This document shows, piece by piece, positions 53,930-62,893 of a DNA stretch of 64,000 nt. Position 1 is the first letter of the stretch, and every line of letters begins with the position of its first letter. Under the pieces are notes generated by a model. It saw only the letters and a program-made list of their open reading frames with translations, did not search any database and had not been told where the DNA came from. Made by a program: the position numbers and the translations under genes. Source of the DNA: Clostridia bacterium (GTDB lineage: Bacteria > Bacillota > Clostridia > Acetivibrionales > DSM-2933); assembly GCA_026416815.1 (NCBI GenBank), contig JAOAEJ010000084.1, positions 62,001 to 126,000 on the forward strand, given 5' to 3'.

Positions 53930-56596
53930 ATGAGAAAACTATTAAAATGTTTTTTTATGAGTTGTATAGTTATTTCCCTACTTTTTTCACTAGGATTAGG
54001 TGCTTTTGCTGCTCCTGTATCCAAGACAATTAATGCTGTTTATAATAACGTTAAAATTTATGTTGATGGAAATCTAATTCAGCCTAAAGACGGTAAAGGG
54101 AATAAAATAGAACCCTTTGTCTACAACGGTACTACCTATTTGCCTGTAGGTGCTATTGCTCAAGCTTTAGGTGAACCGGTAAAATGGAATAAATACAACA
54201 ACTCCATATATATCGGTGACAACCCTGAAGCAGTAGAATTGACTTTTTCCGAAGATGATGACGTTAATGCTATAGACCCCGTATGGAATGAAATAATTGA
54301 CTCTTTTTCAAGAAAGTATCCGAATGTAACTATCAAAAGGACACATATAGAGGAATATGAACACGGGAACAACTGGAATGAATCTGTCGCTTCCGGGAAA
54401 GCAGCTGATATCATGTCATGTAACCATGACTTTCTCGGTAAAATATTAAAAGCAAATGCTGCAAAAGAGTTGGATAGTTTGTTTTCTCAGAATTTTTTCA
54501 GTCAGTTTGATAAAAAACTCCTTGATGAACTTAGGTATAAGGGTAAAACTTATGCCATCCCCTATCAGTATTATAATGCCCTAACACTTATCTATAATAA
54601 AAAGCTGGTAAAAACACCTCCTAAGACTATGGACGAGTTGATTAAATTATCTGAAAACCTTAGAGCCCAAAACAAATACGGTCTAGTATTTAATTATGTG
54701 GAACCCTACTTTTTCATCCCGTTCCTTAAGGGCTTCGGCGGACAAATTTTTGACGACACCGGCAATATTACTCTTAACACTGAGGCAATGACAAAAACTG
54801 CTCAGTTTATGTATGACTTAAAATATAAACATAATATCCTTTCTTATGAGCCTGGCTATGATGCTGCAAATAGCTTATTCAAAGAAGGAAAAGCTGCATT
54901 TATCATAAATGGGCCATGGGCGTACCATGAGTATGATATCTGCAATATTGATTTCGGCGTAACAAAAATTCCATTATTATCTAAAGGCAATTGGCCTGGG
55001 CCTTTCGTTACTGCAAAGGTACTTTTAGCCAATCCTAATTTAAATGATGGCAAAAAGCTGACAGCTGCCAAGAACTTTATGGAGTATATAAATACCCCCG
55101 AAGTCCAAATTAAATTAGCTAAGGCAAAATTAGAAACAAACATCTATACCGTACCTACCAACAAACATGCGTTAAATGACGATTACGTTCAAAATAATCC
55201 CAGACTTAAAGCTCTGTCTGATCAAGTATCCTCATGCATACTAATGCCATATTATGAAGAAATGCGTTCAATCTGGGATGCTATAAGGCGTATATTCGAT
55301 GAAGTTATGAGCGGTAATCTCGATCCGTCAGCAGCTCCTGCGAGAATGCAGGAAATGGCTGAAAAATTCATTTTAGAACAGTCCGATAATTTAACTACAA
55401 CAAATGAAAAAACTCCGGAAATTGATATAGAGTCTAGACCGATAAAGCTTACGCTATCGGCAGATAAAGATTACAGTGACCCTAATGGAGAGTTATGGTA
55501 CGATATTTTAAAATCCTTTATGGATAAATACCCTGAAATCGGAGTTAAAAAGGTCTCTACCGACTCCGAAACTCAGAAAGTTAACTGGCAAACCGAGGTT
55601 TCAGCCGGAGAAGGAGCTGACATCATTGCATGCACACAAGAGAATATAAATTTATTTGCTTCAGCAAATACAGCTATGGAGTTGGACAGCTCCTTTTCAC
55701 AAGAATTTTTCAGCAAATTTAATAAGAAAGCTCTTGACAGCCTTAAATATAAGGATAAACTTTACGGTATTCCTTACCAGGTCACAAACAGCCTTGTGCT
55801 TATATATAATAAAAAGCTAATTAAAGATGCTCCAAAAAACATGGATGAATTAATCTCTGTAGCAAAAAAATTCACAAATAATTCTGGGGCCTATGGACTG
55901 GTATTCAGTCAAATTGAGCCTTATTTTTACTTGCCTTTCCTTGGGGGCTTTGGTGGTCAGACTGTTGATCCAAAAGGGAATATTACACTAAACACCGAAG
56001 AAATGAAGAAAACAATCCAATTTTTATATGACCTGAAGTACAAACACAAAATCATTCCTCCCGATGCCAACTATGATGTTGCAAATTCTTTATTTAAAGA
56101 TGGCAAAGCAGCTTTTATCATAAACGGGCCTTGGGCGTTTGACGAATATAAAGATGCGGGTATAGATTTTGGAATAGCAATGATTCCCCAGATGTCTGAG
56201 GGGAGTTGGCCTTCATCATATTTAAGCACCAGGGCACTTATGGTTAACCCTAATATAAAGGATACTACAAAAATGGAAGCCATTAAAAAATTTATCGAAT
56301 ATGTCAATTCGGTAGAAACTCAGCTTAAACTAGCAAGCCTGAAAGGAACGTATCCTATACCGACTAATAAGGATGCCATAAGTAACAGCGTTATACAGCA
56401 AGATCCTATACTCAAGCCCCTATCCGATCAAGTTGCTGTAGGAACTTATCTGACCTTCGATACGCTAATGCGTATTATATTCGACTCCACCAGAGAAATA
56501 GTTACCGAAGTAATGCAAGATAAACTAAAACCAGAGGAAGCTCCGGCAAAAATGCAGCAAAAAGCTGATGAACTGCTTAAGTTCTACGGTACATAA
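53930..56596 (+). CDS. Secreted stalk-domain protein with two tandem solute-binding domains
   Basis: An 888-aa protein; the ATG follows GGAGGA. Signal peptide with cleavage after GAFAA; no lipobox Cys, so not a lipoprotein. Residues about 30-105 form a copper-amine-oxidase-N-like stalk domain (NNVKIYVDGNLIQ, YNGTTYLPVGAIAQALG, SIYIG). Then come two family 1 (maltose-binding-like) solute-binding domains, about 108-480 and 512-888, clearly duplicates: LIYNKKLVKTPPKTMDELI against LIYNKKLIKDAPKNMDELI, and GKAAFIINGPWAYHEY against GKAAFIINGPWAFDEY. No ABC permease is nearby. It may be a wall-attached sugar sensor or scavenger. It is divergent from the NRPS operon and shares its control region. Confidence 0.85.
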   Translation: MRKLLKCFFMSCIVISLLFSLGLGAFAAPVSKTINAVYNNVKIYVDGNLIQPKDGKGNKIEPFVYNGTTYLPVGAIAQALGEPVKWNKYNNSIYIGDNPEAVELTFSEDDDVNAIDPVWNEIIDSFSRKYPNVTIKRTHIEEYEHGNNWNESVASGKAADIMSCNHDFLGKILKANAAKELDSLFSQNFFSQFDKKLLDELRYKGKTYAIPYQYYNALTLIYNKKLVKTPPKTMDELIKLSENLRAQNKYGLVFNYVEPYFFIPFLKGFGGQIFDDTGNITLNTEAMTKTAQFMYDLKYKHNILSYEPGYDAANSLFKEGKAAFIINGPWAYHEYDICNIDFGVTKIPLLSKGNWPGPFVTAKVLLANPNLNDGKKLTAAKNFMEYINTPEVQIKLAKAKLETNIYTVPTNKHALNDDYVQNNPRLKALSDQVSSCILMPYYEEMRSIWDAIRRIFDEVMSGNLDPSAAPARMQEMAEKFILEQSDNLTTTNEKTPEIDIESRPIKLTLSADKDYSDPNGELWYDILKSFMDKYPEIGVKKVSTDSETQKVNWQTEVSAGEGADIIACTQENINLFASANTAMELDSSFSQEFFSKFNKKALDSLKYKDKLYGIPYQVTNSLVLIYNKKLIKDAPKNMDELISVAKKFTNNSGAYGLVFSQIEPYFYLPFLGGFGGQTVDPKGNITLNTEEMKKTIQFLYDLKYKHKIIPPDANYDVANSLFKDGKAAFIINGPWAFDEYKDAGIDFGIAMIPQMSEGSWPSSYLSTRALMVNPNIKDTTKMEAIKKFIEYVNSVETQLKLASLKGTYPIPTNKDAISNSVIQQDPILKPLSDQVAVGTYLTFDTLMRIIFDSTREIVTEVMQDKLKPEEAPAKMQQKADELLKFYGT

Positions 56597-56616
56597 AAAC
56601 ATATGGAGGAAGTTAC

Positions 56617-58083
56617 ATGAAAAGAGAGTTAAAAGGATTTATAATGGGTGCAATAGCAATGGCTTTAATATTTTCATTAGCCTTGACAGGTTTTGCAGCC
56701 CCTGTTTATAAAACTATTACCGCTACGTTTAATAATATTAAAATTTACGCTGATGGTACATTAATACAGCTTAAGGATAGCAAAGGCAATAATATTGAGC
56801 CCTTTATGTATAATGGTATTACCTATGTACCTCTAGAAACAATGGGGCAAGCTTTTAAAAAGCCCGTGCAGTGGGATAGCAAAACCAATTCAATATACAT
56901 AGGAAATAAGACTAAGGCTATAACCCTAAACTTTTCTGAAAGTGACGACTTAACATCAGGGTCACACTCATTTTGGGATGATATAATTAAATCTTTTAGT
57001 GCAAAATATCCCAATATAATCATAAAGCGTACCCATGCTACAGTGGAATCCCAAAGGAGCAGCTGGCAAAATCAAGTAGCTTATGGTGAGGGTCCTCATG
57101 TTATATCCTGCCCCCAAGATAATGTAGGTCTTTTTACAACAGCGGGTACAGTCATGCAGCTGGATAGTTTATTTTCTAAAAGTTTCTATGATCGGTTTGA
57201 TAAAAAGATAATTAATGATTCCAAACTGGATGGAAAAACCTATGCTATACCCTATGAAATTATCCAAAGCCTTGTACTTATATATAATAAAAGATTTGTA
57301 AAAGAGCCTCCAAAAACTATGGATGAATTAGTCAAGGTATCAAAAAGCCTAACAAACTCTCAGGGACGTTATGGTCTGGTTTTCAACATGGCTGAACCCT
57401 ATTTTTATATACCGTTCCTTGGTGGGTTCGGTGGACAGATATTTGATAGCAAAGGAAATTTTACACTCAATAGCGAAGCTATGAAAAAAACTGCTCAGTT
57501 TATGTATGACCTTAAGTTTAAGCATAAAATAGTTCCTAAAGAAGCTAATTACGACATTGCTAACGGACTCTTCAAGGACGGAAGGGCTGGATTTATTATT
57601 AACGGGACATGGGCATTTGAAGAGTATAAAGATGCAGGTATGAATTTTGGAATTGCTAAAATACCACAAGTGCCGGGTGGTAAGTGGTCAGTCCCATTCT
57701 ATGGTTCGAAAGTATTTATGGTCAATCCTAATATCACCGATACCGATACCAAAAATGCTGTACGGACGTTTATTGAATATTTGAATACACCGGAAATTCA
57801 ACTGAGAATAGTCGCAGCTGACAAAACTCATGCGTTCTCACTACCGACCCATAAAGATGCATTAAATAATGCTTATGTACAAAAAAACCCAACACTTAAG
57901 GTAGTCTGGGAACAGATATCGGTTGGAACAACTATGCCTCCTCATGCAGGTACTATTTTTGCCTTCGATGCAATGAAGCCAGTGTTTAAAGATGTTATGG
58001 ATGCAAAAGTCAAGCCAGAGCAAGCTCCGGCAATTATACAGAAAAAAGCTATAGAAATCTATGCTTCTATACTAGGTAATTGA
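56617..58083 (+). CDS. Secreted stalk-domain protein with one solute-binding domain
   Basis: A 488-aa paralogue of the preceding protein, 20 bp downstream with its own GGAGG site, so they form an operon. Signal peptide ending GFAAP without lipobox, stalk domain (NNIKIYADGTLIQLKDSKG, YNGITYVPLETMGQAF), then a single family 1 binding domain (LVLIYNKRFVKEPPKTMDELV, RAGFIINGTWAFEEYKDAG, PVFKDVMDAKVKPEQAPA). It shows the unit from which the double protein was built. Ligand unknown; the fold is that of oligosaccharide-binding proteins. Confidence 0.85.
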   Translation: MKRELKGFIMGAIAMALIFSLALTGFAAPVYKTITATFNNIKIYADGTLIQLKDSKGNNIEPFMYNGITYVPLETMGQAFKKPVQWDSKTNSIYIGNKTKAITLNFSESDDLTSGSHSFWDDIIKSFSAKYPNIIIKRTHATVESQRSSWQNQVAYGEGPHVISCPQDNVGLFTTAGTVMQLDSLFSKSFYDRFDKKIINDSKLDGKTYAIPYEIIQSLVLIYNKRFVKEPPKTMDELVKVSKSLTNSQGRYGLVFNMAEPYFYIPFLGGFGGQIFDSKGNFTLNSEAMKKTAQFMYDLKFKHKIVPKEANYDIANGLFKDGRAGFIINGTWAFEEYKDAGMNFGIAKIPQVPGGKWSVPFYGSKVFMVNPNITDTDTKNAVRTFIEYLNTPEIQLRIVAADKTHAFSLPTHKDALNNAYVQKNPTLKVVWEQISVGTTMPPHAGTIFAFDAMKPVFKDVMDAKVKPEQAPAIIQKKAIEIYASILGN

Positions 58084-58244
58084 AAACTATACCCATCTAA
58101 CTAATTACTTGATACTTGTAGGCAGCTAAAAGGTTTTTAGTAAATTTTCTTAAAATTTGCTTGACTGGGAGTTATAAATTAATACAGAATCGAACCTACC
58201 ATTCATTTTGAGAGAAGGGTGTATTATTGTATACATCCCTCAGG

Positions 58245-58289
58245 TTAATGATTTACCTCCAGGTTACCAACCTGGAGGTAAATCATTAA
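58245..58289. terminator. Perfect 21-bp hairpin after the binding-protein operon
   Basis: The arms at 58245-58265 and 58269-58289 are perfectly complementary with a 3-nt loop. It ends in TTATAATA rather than a T-run, so termination efficiency is uncertain. The rest of 58084-58479 has no gene; the stretch includes a TTGACT at about 58162 without a clear -10. Confidence 0.55.
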
Positions 58290-58479
58290 TTATAATATGG
58301 TTTTTATCGAAGGGGATATGTTACTGTTGAAAAAGATAAATATAATAAATGTGGATTTACTGATTTTCAGGCCAGTTTCCCTATTGGCACTAAAATACGA
58401 AGTTTACCCCCAATAATCATCAGAGTAATAAAGGTAGCTTTTTATCACTATCGGCATAATATGTAGGAGAAGCAACTAC

Positions 58480-59013
58480 TTGAGAAGTGATTTTATGTAC
58501 TATTGCCCGTTTCAAATACTACGCCAGGTAGCGTATGACCCTGGACCGCCACAAGCAGCGGCCATTATAAGAGGAGGGCCGCTTGCACCGGAAATAATCG
58601 GGGTAGCAACATTCAAGGATGCTCCTGGAGGGACAGAAGTGTGCGTTGATGTAATGGGGCTTCCCCCCTTTCAACCGGCTCAGGAAGGTAAACAACCCGT
58701 TGGCCCACACGGCTTTCACATACATCAGAATGGAACATGTGAGGTAGGTGACCCCAATGATCCATTTAAAGCTGCAGGTGAACACTGGAACCCTACTAAC
58801 CAGCCCCATGGCAATCACCCCGGTGACTTCCCCGTCTTGTTCTCCAACCATGGAGTTGCACGAATGTGTTTTTTTACCGATAAATTTACGCCCTGTGATA
58901 TCATCGGCAAATCGATAATTATTCATCAGAACCCCGACGATTATAGAACGCAACCCGCGGGAAATGCAGGAAAACGGTTGGCATGTGGAGTGATTCAGTC
59001 GTACAAAATGTGA
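58480..59013 (+). CDS. Cu/Zn superoxide dismutase family protein
   Basis: 177 aa. The TTG at 58480 has AGGAGA 9 nt upstream; an in-frame ATG at 58495 is an alternative start. Core motifs: GFHIHQNGTCE (copper ligands in HxH), AAGEHWNP and PHGNHPGDFPVL (zinc/bridging His and Asp), KSIIIHQNPDDY (last copper His) and GNAGKRLACGVIQ, with the two Cys for the structural disulfide. There is no signal peptide or lipobox, unusual because bacterial Cu/Zn SODs are normally exported. The N-terminal 25 residues carry a GPPQAAAIIRGGP stretch of no known role. It is a single-gene unit. Confidence 0.88.
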   Translation: MRSDFMYYCPFQILRQVAYDPGPPQAAAIIRGGPLAPEIIGVATFKDAPGGTEVCVDVMGLPPFQPAQEGKQPVGPHGFHIHQNGTCEVGDPNDPFKAAGEHWNPTNQPHGNHPGDFPVLFSNHGVARMCFFTDKFTPCDIIGKSIIIHQNPDDYRTQPAGNAGKRLACGVIQSYKM

Positions 59014-59085
59014 TAACGATAATATAAAACAGGTATTTGACTTGACAGTGTGGATTGCTTATATATGTATATAAATTTATTATTT

Positions 59086-59697
59086 TTAATTATATACATA
59101 TATAAGCACTGCAAAACCAATTATAAGAATACCAAAAAACTTATTTATATACTTTAACGATTTAAGCTCTATCTTTCTAGTCATGTATCTTATACTAAAG
59201 CAAAGAATAACCCACCATACAGCACCACCTATTACCACACCAATTATTGATTGCAGAGCAATTAAACTCTTCATGCTGGTAAAACCCAAATTAAGACTTG
59301 CAAAAACCACTGTGAAAGAAAGCAATGTAGCAGGACTGGTAAGTGCTAAAATAAATGAAAATACAAAAGAGCCAAGATACTTCCTTTCATCATTTGCAGT
59401 ATTTGAACTGGGGAAAGGATTGGTAAAAAACACCTTTATCCCAACCACAATTAAAAATAATCCCCCAAGTAAACGTATCAACATTTGATTGAGGATTATA
59501 AAATCTGATATAAAATTTACGCCCAGCCCTGTTATACTCACATATATGATATCGACCAGAGCACACCCTAAGCAAAAAAAGGCCCCGTGAAGTGAGCCTT
59601 TGGTAATCATTTTTCTTATTGCTATCGCACCTAAAGGACCTGCTGGAATACCAAGTAAAAGCCCTGCTATTATACTTTTGAAAAAATATGTGTCCAT
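59086..59697 (-). CDS. LysE/RhtB family amino-acid exporter
   Basis: A 203-aa protein with six membrane segments. The N-terminus FFKSIIAGLLLGIPAGPLGAIAIRKMITKG contains the family signature GxxxGP...A, with the GSLHGAFFCLGCALVDIIYV helix following. There is a cytoplasmic loop rich in Asn and Ser (PFPSSNTANDERKY) and three further helices. Such proteins export lysine, threonine, homoserine or similar. The substrate cannot be told here. Single gene with a weak ribosome site. Confidence 0.87.
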   Translation of the reverse strand: MDTYFFKSIIAGLLLGIPAGPLGAIAIRKMITKGSLHGAFFCLGCALVDIIYVSITGLGVNFISDFIILNQMLIRLLGGLFLIVVGIKVFFTNPFPSSNTANDERKYLGSFVFSFILALTSPATLLSFTVVFASLNLGFTSMKSLIALQSIIGVVIGGAVWWVILCFSIRYMTRKIELKSLKYINKFFGILIIGFAVLIYVYN

Positions 59698-59902
59698 AAT
59701 AAAAATGTCCTATCTCTATAGTTTTTTGACCATTAATCCATAATATCTAATTAAATGTATTATACTCGCATTATGAATGCGCAACTACTTTTATTCGATA
59801 ATCAGCCTATAATAGATATTAGATTTGGTTTGGTTCCGGATTATTTATAATCAATTTGCGCGTACAATTTGCAGGAAACTGGAAAATACCAACAAGTACT
59901 TT

Positions 59903-60964
59903 TTAGAAAACACTCTCTACATTTCGTGCTTTTGCCATTGCATAGGCAACTCTAATTGTTGAAAGTCCTTTCTCGTGTGCTGCATATCTGGTATTCCAGC
60001 AAGTTGGATTAAATTTTTTCTTATAATGGTACAGTGATTGATAACCATAACTTGAATTCCCATGATCATATACGAACTTAAATAGTTTTTCCAGGAGAGT
60101 AGCTTTGGGATTATGAATATCTATGCCTGCAAGCGGAGCAAGCCCTAAGCTTATCCATCTCCCACCTTCACCTTTTATTTTCATTGCGGCATCAATAATA
60201 GCTTTTTCCATTACACCGGGAACCGAATCCACCTTTCTTCTCATAACATCAAGGAAATATCCTTTTTGAGAATCAAAAGGTGAAAACATCAAAATAGCAA
60301 CCACATCCTCCTTTTCATCCAATGCAACGAAAAACCTTCTGTTTAATGGATTATCGAAGTTTAAGTCCCCTAGTGTAAACGTTAATTGGCCCTTCTTATG
60401 CAAAAACCATTCCCGTGATAAAACTTCTACTTTCTCCTCTATATCCCAATCTCTCCGAATACTAGGTATATATTCCACAATCCTAGTTCCCAATTTCTCA
60501 GCACGTCGTAGCTTCTGACGGAGCTTTTCCGTCTTGCCCCCGGCTATTGTATATGAATGTAAGTCCAACAAAGCTTCCTCACCATATTTTGAAATAACAA
60601 ACCCATCCTGTTCGAGCAGGTTTGAAAATTCTTCACTTATTGAACTAAAACAAATCTTCAGATTGCGTTTGGCACAAAACACCTTAAATTCACTAACAAT
60701 TTCTAATAAATTTGAGCTTGCACATACAGGATTACCTATGCAAACTGCAACGTTTTGGATAACGACATATGCAATAAATCCATCAATATTTTTGTCAACA
60801 TAATACTGCTTATTTCCTTCAAGAGAAAGGTACGAAAGAGAATCTATTCCATATCTTAAAACCATTTCTTCAATATCACGTTGTTTTAATTCTTCACCGC
60901 CGGCATTAATCGCAGGGAGGGTAGAAAACTTGGATTTAGAGAGTATAGAAAATAGTTGATTCAT
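59903..60964 (-). CDS. Stand-alone DUF2156 / MprF-type aminoacyl-tRNA transferase domain
   Basis: 353 aa; the ATG follows GAAGGAG. The protein matches the soluble catalytic part of phosphatidylglycerol lysyltransferases (two GNAT-like folds): YGIDSLSYLSLEGNKQYYV near the start, GFIAYVVIQNVAVCIGNPVCA, GEEALLDLHSYTIAGGKTEKLRQKLRRAE, EWFLHKKGQLTFTLG, and the final fold with LAPLAGID and YGYQSLYHYKKKFNPTCWNTRY. The membrane flippase domain of MprF is absent. The family transfers an amino acid from tRNA to lipids or other acceptors. The acceptor is unknown, and a link to resistance to cationic peptides is only a possibility. Confidence 0.85.
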   Translation of the reverse strand: MNQLFSILSKSKFSTLPAINAGGEELKQRDIEEMVLRYGIDSLSYLSLEGNKQYYVDKNIDGFIAYVVIQNVAVCIGNPVCASSNLLEIVSEFKVFCAKRNLKICFSSISEEFSNLLEQDGFVISKYGEEALLDLHSYTIAGGKTEKLRQKLRRAEKLGTRIVEYIPSIRRDWDIEEKVEVLSREWFLHKKGQLTFTLGDLNFDNPLNRRFFVALDEKEDVVAILMFSPFDSQKGYFLDVMRRKVDSVPGVMEKAIIDAAMKIKGEGGRWISLGLAPLAGIDIHNPKATLLEKLFKFVYDHGNSSYGYQSLYHYKKKFNPTCWNTRYAAHEKGLSTIRVAYAMAKARNVESVF

Positions 60965-61102
60965 ACATAGCTCCTTCTATTAAAAAACTTCTAGTACAAT
61001 AATCGACAAAATACAACTTGCGACTTACAGTTAAAACCTGGAATATATTATGCATAGGAATATTTCCTTGCAGTTAACCATTTAAAATTACAATTTGATA
61101 AC

Positions 61103-61144
61103 AAAAAAGTAGCGAGGGTTACTAAAAACCCTCGCTACTTTTTT
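61103..61144. terminator. Strong bidirectional terminator
   Basis: A perfect 18-bp stem (61103-61120 against 61127-61144) with a 6-nt loop and A- and T-runs at its ends. It ends the 55-aa gene on the minus strand and could also stop plus-strand transcripts. Confidence 0.85.
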
Positions 61145-61148
61145 CTAT

Positions 61149-61316
61149 CTACCATCGTTTCTTAAATACAAGGTTGTATACTATGTAGGCTGCAATAACT
61201 ACAATAGCTATAGGAACAAGTATAGATAACGCCCACTTCAATATCTTCAAAGCTACTACAAATAATATTACAAATATAACACCTTTTAAAATAATATTTC
61301 CCAATCCATCCTTCAT
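61149..61316 (-). CDS. Small membrane protein (55 aa)
   Basis: The ATG at 61314-61316 has GGAGGG 7 nt upstream. The sequence MKDGLGNIILKG is followed by two adjoining hydrophobic stretches (VIFVILFVVALKI and ALSILVPIAIVVIAAYIVY) and a basic end NLVFKKRW: a helical hairpin in the membrane with both ends probably inside. No family recognised. The good ribosome site and the terminator directly after the stop argue that it is real. Confidence 0.7.
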   Translation of the reverse strand: MKDGLGNIILKGVIFVILFVVALKILKWALSILVPIAIVVIAAYIVYNLVFKKRW

Positions 61317-61363
61317 AACAAACCCTCCGTATTTATTTTAACTTTCTTAATTCATTATACGAT

Positions 61364-61428
61364 ATTAATTAATTATTGTCTAATAAAAATTAATTATTTT
61401 GATCATTTTTTTGATTTTATTAATTAAT
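61364..61428. promoter_or_regulatory. AT-rich region with three ATTAATTA motifs between divergent small genes
   Basis: ATTAATTAAT at 61364-61373, ATTAATTA at 61389-61396 and ATTAATTAAT at 61419-61428 lie between the 55-aa gene (minus) and the 56-aa gene (plus). They could be operator sites shared by both promoters, or just AT-rich DNA. Confidence 0.3.
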
Positions 61429-61494
61429 CGTTTTTGTTTTTTAAATGTTTAAATCAACATAACTGTGGTAAGTATATTCAAGGAGTTGATTTAT

Positions 61495-61665
61495 ATGACT
61501 AGATACAATATTCTAGAAGCTGCCCTCGAAGAACGTTATGAATACTTGGAAGAATTAAAAGCAAAGAAAGAAACTATAGAGAAACTTATTAAAGAATTGG
61601 AAAATGAAGTTGATGAAATGCTTATAAATATTCTGGAAAACACCCCAAAACAGGAACCCTCCTAG
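61495..61665 (+). CDS. Small coiled-coil protein (56 aa)
   Basis: The ATG at 61495 has AAGGAG 9 nt upstream; the longer frame from 61465 has no site. The protein is nearly all charged helix (EERYEYLEELKAKKETIEK, LIKELENEVDEMLINILEN) with Leu/Ile at heptad-like positions, so it is probably a coiled coil. No family recognised. A terminator overlaps its stop codon. Confidence 0.65.
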   Translation: MTRYNILEAALEERYEYLEELKAKKETIEKLIKELENEVDEMLINILENTPKQEPS

Positions 61666-61682
61666 CGGCGGGTTCCTGTTTT
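61647..61682. terminator. Terminator overlapping the 56-aa gene stop, bidirectional
   Basis: AAAACAGGAACCC and GGGTTCCTGTTTT form a 13-bp stem with a 10-nt loop. T-runs on both strands serve the convergent 56-aa gene and the aminotransferase gene. Confidence 0.85.
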
Positions 61683-61702
61683 AATATATTCATATATTAA
61701 AT

Positions 61703-62848
61703 TTACAAACTTGAAACGATTTCATTGAAAGCCTTAATAGTCAAGTCTATTTCCTCTAAAGTATTGAAACACCCAACACTTAAACGGACTATTCCTGTTT
61801 TTAAGGTTCCCAACCTTTCATGGGCCAAAGGTGCACAATGCAGCCCTGCCCTTGTCGCTATACCATAAGCCTTATCCAGTACATAGCTAACCTCAGTAGA
61901 ATCAACACCATCTACGTTTAGGGCTACAATCCCCGAGTTGTTTTTGATATCATTTTTACTGTACAGCTTTATTTGCTTCATCTCACTCAGGCCTTCGTGC
62001 AGCCTTTTTATAAGTTCGTATTTATAAACTTTTAGACTATCAATACCAAAACTATTTATAAACCCTATGCCGCACCCCAACCCTACAATACCCGGTGTAT
62101 TTAAGGTACCGCTTTCAAGAATATCCGGCATTACTTCGGGCTGATAAAGATTCTCAGAACTGCTTCCCGTTCCACCCTGCATTATTGGCTTAAGCTTTAC
62201 ATCGTCACCAACATATAGCCCACCAATACCCTGCGGACCCAAAAGCCCTTTATGCCCCGGAAAAGCAAGCACATCTATATTCATTTCATTAACGTCTATT
62301 TTTATACTCCCCGCACCTTGAGAAGCATCAACTAAAAATATAATACCGCTCTCCCTTGCCAGCTTCCCCAATTCTTTAACAGGCATAACAATACCGTTTA
62401 CATTAGAAGATAGAGTACAGGCTATCAACTTGGTATTTTTCTTAATGCTCTTCTTTACATCCTCGGGGGCAATTTCCCCATAATCATTACCATGTAGAAT
62501 AGTTAATTCAATGCCACTATCCCTCTCAAGAGTTTTCAAGGGCCGAAGCACCGAATTATGCTCCATACTTGTGGTAATTACATGGTCTCCGCTTTCCAGC
62601 AGACCCTTTATCGCTACATTCAGAGCTTCTGTCGCATTTTTAGTAAAGCAAAGCTGCATAGGATTAGCAAAATTGAAGAACGCTCCAATTATCTCTCTAA
62701 CTTCTAAAACCGCACTTCCTGAAGCAATAGACATAGAGTGCCCGCCACGACCTGGATTGGCGCAATATTCCCTCATGCACCGGTTTATCTCGCTGTACAC
62801 TTTTTCAGGCTTAGGATAGGAAGTTGCGGCATTATCAAGGTATATCAT
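61703..62848 (-). CDS. Class V aminotransferase, cysteine desulfurase-like
   Basis: A 381-aa PLP enzyme. It starts MIYLDNAATSYPKP as group II cysteine desulfurases do. PLP contacts include FTKNATEALN, TSMEHNSVLRPL and FLVDASQGAG; the Schiff-base Lys is near 199 in FPGHKGLLGPQG. The catalytic-loop Cys is in RAGLHCAPLAHE, followed by TLKTGIVRLSVG. In the family this Cys removes sulfur from cysteine for Fe-S cluster or tRNA thiolation. No IscU/SufU gene is adjacent. It lies 45 bp after hydF on the same strand and may serve hydrogenase or Fe-S maturation; that link is inferred. Confidence 0.88.
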   Translation of the reverse strand: MIYLDNAATSYPKPEKVYSEINRCMREYCANPGRGGHSMSIASGSAVLEVREIIGAFFNFANPMQLCFTKNATEALNVAIKGLLESGDHVITTSMEHNSVLRPLKTLERDSGIELTILHGNDYGEIAPEDVKKSIKKNTKLIACTLSSNVNGIVMPVKELGKLARESGIIFLVDASQGAGSIKIDVNEMNIDVLAFPGHKGLLGPQGIGGLYVGDDVKLKPIMQGGTGSSSENLYQPEVMPDILESGTLNTPGIVGLGCGIGFINSFGIDSLKVYKYELIKRLHEGLSEMKQIKLYSKNDIKNNSGIVALNVDGVDSTEVSYVLDKAYGIATRAGLHCAPLAHERLGTLKTGIVRLSVGCFNTLEEIDLTIKAFNEIVSSL

Positions 62849-62893
62849 AATGTCCCCCCTTTTCTTAGGGTTGAAAAATCTTTACCGCTTCTA

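Noticed and set aside
61465-61494. Upstream in-frame start of the coiled-coil protein
   Set aside because: The AAGGAG site lies between this start and the ATG at 61495, so the shorter product is the likely one.
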